From NCBI GenBank assembly GCA_023419055.1, contig JAEZYO010000698.1, positions 1 through 26,535 on the forward strand: a DNA stretch of 26,535 bases. Reading direction: 5' to 3'. Shown one piece after another: positions 23,135-26,535 of the stretch. The DNA is from Pseudomonadota bacterium. GTDB lineage: Bacteria; Myxococcota; Polyangia; Polyangiales; Polyangiaceae. Below the pieces are notes generated by a model. The model saw only the letters and a program-made list of their open reading frames with translations. It had not been told where the DNA came from and searched no databases. The position numbers and the translations under genes were made by a program. Numbering within the stretch: position 1 is the stretch's first letter; each line of letters starts with the position of its first letter.

Positions 23135-23751
23135 CAGGACACCCGCTCCATTCCGGCGCCGGCGACGAGCTCGTTCAGCGTCGCAGCGCGCTCGGCCTGC
23201 TCGAGATCCAGCCGATCGTCGCGCAGCCGTTCGAGCAGCGCCCGGTAGGCGGCCCCGTGCGGCGCGACGTCACCGTCCGTGGAGAGACGCAGCGCGGCGT
23301 GCACGACGAACGGCGCGAGGTAGCGCATGCCGCAGAGGTTCGCTGTCTGGTCGTAGGGCGAGAGCAGCTCGCGGATCGTGAAGCGGTTATAACCCTCCGG
23401 GCGGTAGGCGCTCGCGGGGCCGCCGGTGGTGACGGCGTTGAAGGTGACCTTGCCGACGAGCTCGCGCCCCTCGCTGCCGTAGGCCCAGTTGTGCTCGAGC
23501 ACGAGATCTTGCCACTCTTTCACGATGGCCGGCGCGGAGTACCAGTAGAACGGGTGCTGGAACACGTAGACGTCGTGTTCGAGCAGGAGCCTCTGCTCGT
23601 GCTCGACGTCGATGTTCAAGGTCGGGTAGCGCTCGTAGAGGTCGTGAACGGTGACGCCCGGCAGGTCCTGCACGGCCTCCAGCAGTCGCCGATTGACGCG
23701 CGAGCGTTCGAGCACGGGGTGGGCGAACAGAACCAGGATCTTGTTCGGCAT
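23134..23751 (-). CDS. KefF/KefG-like NAD(P)H oxidoreductase (flavodoxin-2 family)
   Basis: The 205-residue protein belongs to the flavodoxin_2/NQO-like family. It has an N-terminal Rossmann strand and loop (KILVLFAHPVLERSRVNRRL), the flavin motif FQHPFYWYSAPAIVKEWQD and GKVTFNAVTTGGP. This is the signature set of KefF/KefG, the quinone-reductase-like activators that bind KefC or KefB. The following gene is kefC-like and shares one base, giving a translationally coupled pair. FMN binding and quinone reduction are expected from the family, not shown. The upstream CNCGH-motif gene ends one base before this ATG, so three genes form one unit. Confidence 0.88.
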   Translation of the reverse strand: MPNKILVLFAHPVLERSRVNRRLLEAVQDLPGVTVHDLYERYPTLNIDVEHEQRLLLEHDVYVFQHPFYWYSAPAIVKEWQDLVLEHNWAYGSEGRELVGKVTFNAVTTGGPASAYRPEGYNRFTIRELLSPYDQTANLCGMRYLAPFVVHAALRLSTDGDVAPHGAAYRALLERLRDDRLDLEQAERAATLNELVAGAGMERVS

Positions 23752-23752
23752 G

Positions 23753-24304
23753 CTACTGTGCCGCGAGCAGAGCCGAGCCTTCGGTAAGCTCCTCTTCCAG
23801 CAGATCCGCCCACGCGTGCAGGTACTTCACCACGTTGGCTCGCTCGTGATGCGCAAAGTACTCCGTATTCGTTCCGAGGCGGCGGCGGACGACGGAGTCT
23901 CCCAGCCGCTCCAGGTTGCGCACGTCGTCCGGCGTGAGGCCGAGCTCGTAGAGACGATCGAGAACCGCGTCGAGCGGCGTCCCCGTCACGTTGCAGGCGC
24001 CGACGTTCTCCGGCTCCCAGGCGCCTTCGTCGAGCGGAAGGCGAGAGCCGTAGTCGGGGCGCGGGTGAGGCCGTGGAACGTTCCAGCCCGAGGTGGGGTG
24101 AGCGGCGGCCTGTTCGCCCCAATCCCCCTCGCGCTCGAGCGCGCCTTCTTCTATCTCGCGGGCGCCGAGTCCCGTGACCGTCTGGGCGAGATGGCCGCAG
24201 TTGCAGTGGGCGAAGCTCGACCATCGATAAATCGCCTTCGCGCTCTCGAGGCGCCGAGCGGTGGTCCTGAGTGCTTGAACGAGCGCGACGCTGGGGCGAG
24301 CCAT
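23753..24304 (-). CDS. CNCGH-motif protein of unknown function, upstream of kef pair
   Basis: From the ATG at 24304 the protein has 183 residues; a TTG at 24340 would add 12. The start was placed at 24304 because ATG is the stronger codon. Residues 34-38 read CNCGH in the context FAHCNCGHLAQTVTG. A further Cys (C104) lies mid-protein and paired His residues (H152/H153, EYFAHHERANVV) follow, which together suggest a metal site. The C terminus is helical (NVVKYLHAWADLLEEEL). There is no signal peptide or membrane segment. I cannot assign a family. It stops one base before the KefF/KefG-like start, so it is cotranscribed with the antiporter pair and may belong to the same electrophile or metal response; this is inference. 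Confidence 0.7.
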   Translation of the reverse strand: MARPSVALVQALRTTARRLESAKAIYRWSSFAHCNCGHLAQTVTGLGAREIEEGALEREGDWGEQAAAHPTSGWNVPRPHPRPDYGSRLPLDEGAWEPENVGACNVTGTPLDAVLDRLYELGLTPDDVRNLERLGDSVVRRRLGTNTEYFAHHERANVVKYLHAWADLLEEELTEGSALLAAQ

Positions 24305-24443
24305 CGCTTTGCAGATTGCCACCCGCCCCGGGGGAGTCAAAGGTCCCCTCGAAGGCGCCGACGAGAGCCCCTAGAGCGACGAACGGTTCGAGCCGGTGCG
24401 CTCGCCGCGAAGCGCGTGCCGCCCCGATGAAGAAGGCACTAGA

Positions 24444-24475
24444 GAACACCGAGCGGTTGCAACCGATCGGTGTTC
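24444..24475 (-). terminator. Long hairpin at the end of the cysteine-repeat lipoprotein gene
   Basis: GAACACCGA (24444-24452) pairs with TCGGTGTTC (24467-24475), and the interior CGGTTGCAACCG is itself a perfect palindrome (24454-24465). The whole forms a nearly continuous stem of about 15 bp with one G-A mismatch. It touches the TAG stop of the minus-strand gene. A T-rich tract is absent on the minus strand, so terminator strength is uncertain. Confidence 0.55.
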
Positions 24476-25722
24476 TAGTTGTAGACCGCGATCTCGCCGA
24501 GGCTCCACTTCTGTCCGGGTCTGCCGCTCGCGAGCTCGAGCTTGATGTAGCGCGCGACCTGCGCGCTGCCGAGCCAGAGCCAGGTGCGCGTCTGACCACC
24601 CGCGACGGCGGTTACCACCGGTTCGTCCGGGAACGTGCCGTCGTTCGACACGTACACGTTGACGCTGGCGGCCATCTCTGCCTGGTACGCAGAGGCTAGC
24701 CAGAGCTCGACCGCGAAGAAGATCTCGGTTCGCCCGAGGTCCAGCACGCCCGCCATGCCCGGCGCCTGGTCTGCCACCGACGTCCAGCGGGAGCTTTCGA
24801 CGCTGTCGATCGCGAGCGCGGGATCCGAGCCGTCGGGCTCCGGGATGAACACCCAGTCCGATTTGTCCTTGAACTCCTGGTAAGACGGGTTCTGAGGTAC
24901 GCACAGCGTGTTCTGACAGAGGTGATCCTCGCCGCAGTCGAGCTCGTCCATGCAGTGCTGACCGACGTCGCAAGGCGGGCAACCGCTGCCGCAGTCGATG
25001 TCCGACTCGTCGCCGTTCTTGACGTCGTCGCTGCAGCTCGCCTCGGTGCACTCGCCGTCGTCGCAGATCCGGCTCGTGCAATCAGCGCCCGTCTTGCAGC
25101 CGAAGCCCGGCTTGCACGGCGCGCACTCGTTGCCCCCGCAGTCGACGTCGGTTTCGTTCCCGTTCTCGGTCTTGTCCGTGCAGGCCGCGCTCACGCAGAT
25201 GTCGTTCTGGCAACGCGAGCTTTCGCAATCGTCCGCGGAGCGGCAAGACTCACCGTTCGGACAGCCCTCGCAGTCGCCGCCGCAGTCTTCGGACGACTCG
25301 TCGCCGTTCAGGAGCTCGTCGCTGCAGGTAGGCGGCTGGCAGATGAGCTCACAGTGGAGCGACGCGCAATCGAGGTCTTCGCGACACGGTTCGTGGTCGG
25401 CGCAACGCTCGGGGCAGGCGCCGCCGCAGTCCACGGCGGCTTCGGAGCCGTTCTTCTTGCCGTCGTCACACGTCGGACACGCAGCGCGGCAGCTGCCCCC
25501 GCAGTCGACGCCTTCCTCGTCTTCGTCCAGGCGGCCGTTGCTGCAGGGACTACAGGCTTCCGGACACTCGCCCCCGCAGTCGACCCCCTCTTCTTCGCCG
25601 TTCCGTAGCCCATCGACGCAGGTCTCCTCGACGACGTTCGGGTCGGGGAACTCGTACGCGGGAAAGGAACAAGCAAAGAAACAGAGCGCAGCGATCGAGC
25701 CGCTGGCCAACCGGAGCACCAT
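24475..25722 (-). CDS. Lipoprotein with six cysteine-rich VDCGG repeats and a discoidin-like domain
   Basis: The 415-residue protein has a lipobox in LCFFACSF (Cys18). Residues 35-276 hold six repeats of about 25-48 residues with the core C-x-D/N-x3-N/L-G/D-x-E-x-x-VDCGG-x-C, as in CVDGLRNGEEEGVDCGG. The last three also carry extra CxxxxxC pairs (CRSADDCESSRCQNDIC). The C-terminal region (about 285-415) looks like an F5/8 type C or discoidin beta-sandwich: DPALAIDSVESSRWTS, GVLDLGRTEIFFAVELWLAS, ARYIKLELAS and LGEIAVYN. Discoidin domains bind carbohydrates or cell surfaces. The ATG start lies 9 bases after TAGGAT. The likely role is an exposed adhesin-like surface lipoprotein; the repeat type is common in myxobacteria. 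Confidence 0.85.
   Translation of the reverse strand: MVLRLASGSIAALCFFACSFPAYEFPDPNVVEETCVDGLRNGEEEGVDCGGECPEACSPCSNGRLDEDEEGVDCGGSCRAACPTCDDGKKNGSEAAVDCGGACPERCADHEPCREDLDCASLHCELICQPPTCSDELLNGDESSEDCGGDCEGCPNGESCRSADDCESSRCQNDICVSAACTDKTENGNETDVDCGGNECAPCKPGFGCKTGADCTSRICDDGECTEASCSDDVKNGDESDIDCGSGCPPCDVGQHCMDELDCGEDHLCQNTLCVPQNPSYQEFKDKSDWVFIPEPDGSDPALAIDSVESSRWTSVADQAPGMAGVLDLGRTEIFFAVELWLASAYQAEMAASVNVYVSNDGTFPDEPVVTAVAGGQTRTWLWLGSAQVARYIKLELASGRPGQKWSLGEIAVYN
24895..25620 (-). repeat. Six imperfect cysteine-rich coding repeats
   Basis: Repeats start at residues Cys35, Cys60, Cys85, Cys133, Cys181 and Cys230 of the lipoprotein. The first three are spaced exactly 25 residues apart and the last three by about 48. 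This suggests a short and a long repeat type that arose by duplication. Confidence 0.75.
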
Positions 25723-25731
25723 TCGGCTCGG

Positions 25732-25737
25732 ATCCTA
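25732..25737 (-). promoter_or_regulatory. Candidate -10 element of the cysteine-repeat lipoprotein gene
   Basis: On the minus strand TAGGAT lies 9 bases before the ATG at 25722, and no ribosome binding site is visible in between. The spacing fits a 2-4 base leader. Confidence 0.35.
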
Positions 25738-25776
25738 GCCGAAGCGGTGCAGCGTGGCGAGCCGTCGGGGGCCGTC

Positions 25777-26535
25777 TCAAGCCTCTCGTTCGAGGGCGTC
25801 TCGCTTCGAAGTCGAACGAAAGGCGAGGACCCCCGCGACCAGGATCAGGACCGCCATCCACTGCCCGTAGTTCGGACCGCGATAACCGTCTCGAAAGCCG
25901 TCGACCACGGCTCGGGCCGAGCAGTAGACTAGCGTCGCCGCGAAGAAGATTTGGCCCGGAGCGGTGCGGCGACGCTGGAGGGCGCTGCGGAGCAGGAGCG
26001 CTGCCGGGAGCACGATCAGGACTTCATAAAGTTGGCTCGGGTGGACCGCGAGCGTGTGATGGTCGCTCGGCAGTACCAGCCCGCGGGCCACTTGATGGCG
26101 GAAGATCTGGCTGCCGGCCGGGAAACGGAGCGCCCAGGGCAGGCTCGAGACAGACCCACCGTCACAACCCGCTGCGAAGCAACCTACGCGCCCTACGCCC
26201 AAGAGCATCAGGAGCGCGGGGGCGAGTCGATCGAGGGCCGAAGGCACGCTCGCGCCGGCGCGGCGCACGAAGACCATGAACGCGCCGCCCAGACCGACCA
26301 GCGCTCCGAACGCGGAGACTCCGGTGAAGTCGTCTGGTCCGCCGAAGGCGACGAAGTCGAGGAGGCGAAAGAGCGCGCCGAGCGCGAGCGCCCCGACGAG
26401 GCCGAAGGGGAGCGCCAGCGCGAACGCGCGGCGGAGCTCGGGTGAGTCGCGAGTGTCACGCAGGAAGCAGAGACAACACAGGAACGTCGCGAAGAGCTGT
26501 AGCGAGAGCCAGGCGCCGGGGAAGGGTAGCTTCCG
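25777..26535 (-). CDS. Lgt-like (prolipoprotein diacylglyceryl transferase family) protein, 5' end outside window
   Basis: The frame is open to the window edge and begins there with RKLPFPGAWLSLQLFATFL, so the ATG at 26277 is internal. Several hydrophobic segments and the motifs GRVGCFAAGCDGG and HPSQLYE identify the Lgt family. Lgt transfers diacylglycerol to the lipobox Cys of prolipoproteins in the inner membrane. However, the segment where Lgt normally has the catalytic His-Gly-Gly reads GVSAFGALVGLGGAF, with no His. The C-terminal Arg region (SARAVVDGFRDGYRG) is present. This may be a divergent paralogue rather than the housekeeping enzyme. Only about 252 residues are visible. Confidence 0.75.
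   Translation of the reverse strand, partial: RKLPFPGAWLSLQLFATFLCCLCFLRDTRDSPELRRAFALALPFGLVGALALGALFRLLDFVAFGGPDDFTGVSAFGALVGLGGAFMVFVRRAGASVPSALDRLAPALLMLLGVGRVGCFAAGCDGGSVSSLPWALRFPAGSQIFRHQVARGLVLPSDHHTLAVHPSQLYEVLIVLPAALLLRSALQRRRTAPGQIFFAATLVYCSARAVVDGFRDGYRGPNYGQWMAVLILVAGVLAFRSTSKRDALEREA

Overview
The window is high-GC chromosomal DNA whose gene style fits a myxobacterium-like member of the Myxococcota, possibly near the Polyangiales; this is inferred from content, not from a marker gene. Pointers are cysteine-rich lipoproteins with DUF4215 or VDCGG repeats, a PEGA protein next to a Ser/Thr kinase, MORN/YwqK repeats, a DUF3943 protein and many lipoproteins. I see no tRNA, rRNA, transposase, integrase, phage module or CRISPR array. 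No stretch over 300 bases lacks a gene. The first gene (REC-Hpt) and the last (Lgt-like) are cut by the window edges.

Layout. 1-933: the end of a REC-Hpt phosphorelay protein and a single-domain response regulator. 1006-3666: a MORN/YwqK-repeat protein and a zinc-ribbon membrane protein. 3679-8888 (minus): an SCO1-like copper chaperone, then a 1503-residue lipoprotein. The lipoprotein joins a galactose/glyoxal-oxidase-type copper-radical domain, a DUF1929 domain, an AbfB-like domain, a PKD domain, a YVTN propeller, a di-heme MauG/peroxidase-like module and a cysteine-rich tail. 9026-11004 (plus): an aldo/keto reductase, a Dps ferritin and a cupin. 11012-12894 (minus): a RegB/RegA-type redox two-component system. 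13023-13562 (minus): two small cysteine-rich proteins behind a Fur-box-like site. 13703-17379 (minus): PEGA protein, Ser/Thr kinase, DUF4215/PPC-type lipoprotein. 17590-19194 (plus): an EEP-family lipoprotein and an unknown lipoprotein. 19162-21046 (minus): DUF3943 protein and a small membrane protein. 21239-24304 (minus): a CNCGH-motif protein, a KefF/KefG-like flavoprotein and a KefC-like K+/H+ antiporter. 24475-25722 (minus): a lipoprotein with six cysteine repeats and a discoidin-like domain. 25777-26535 (minus): an Lgt-like membrane protein.

The standout is the copper-oxidase/di-heme fusion. All five copper/radical positions of the oxidase and both CXXCH haem sites are visible. The family reaction of the first module makes H2O2 and that of the second usually consumes it or passes electrons. 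The copper chaperone upstream overlaps the fusion gene in an ATGA junction. Much of the window deals with redox, peroxide or aldehyde stress (SCO, AKR, Dps, RegBA, Kef), although the genes lie in separate transcription units and any functional link is inference.

A recurrent expression signal is a TANNNT hexamer 6-10 bases before the start codon (genes starting at 1006, 3007, 9026, 17379 and 25722), which suggests leaderless or very short-leader transcripts.
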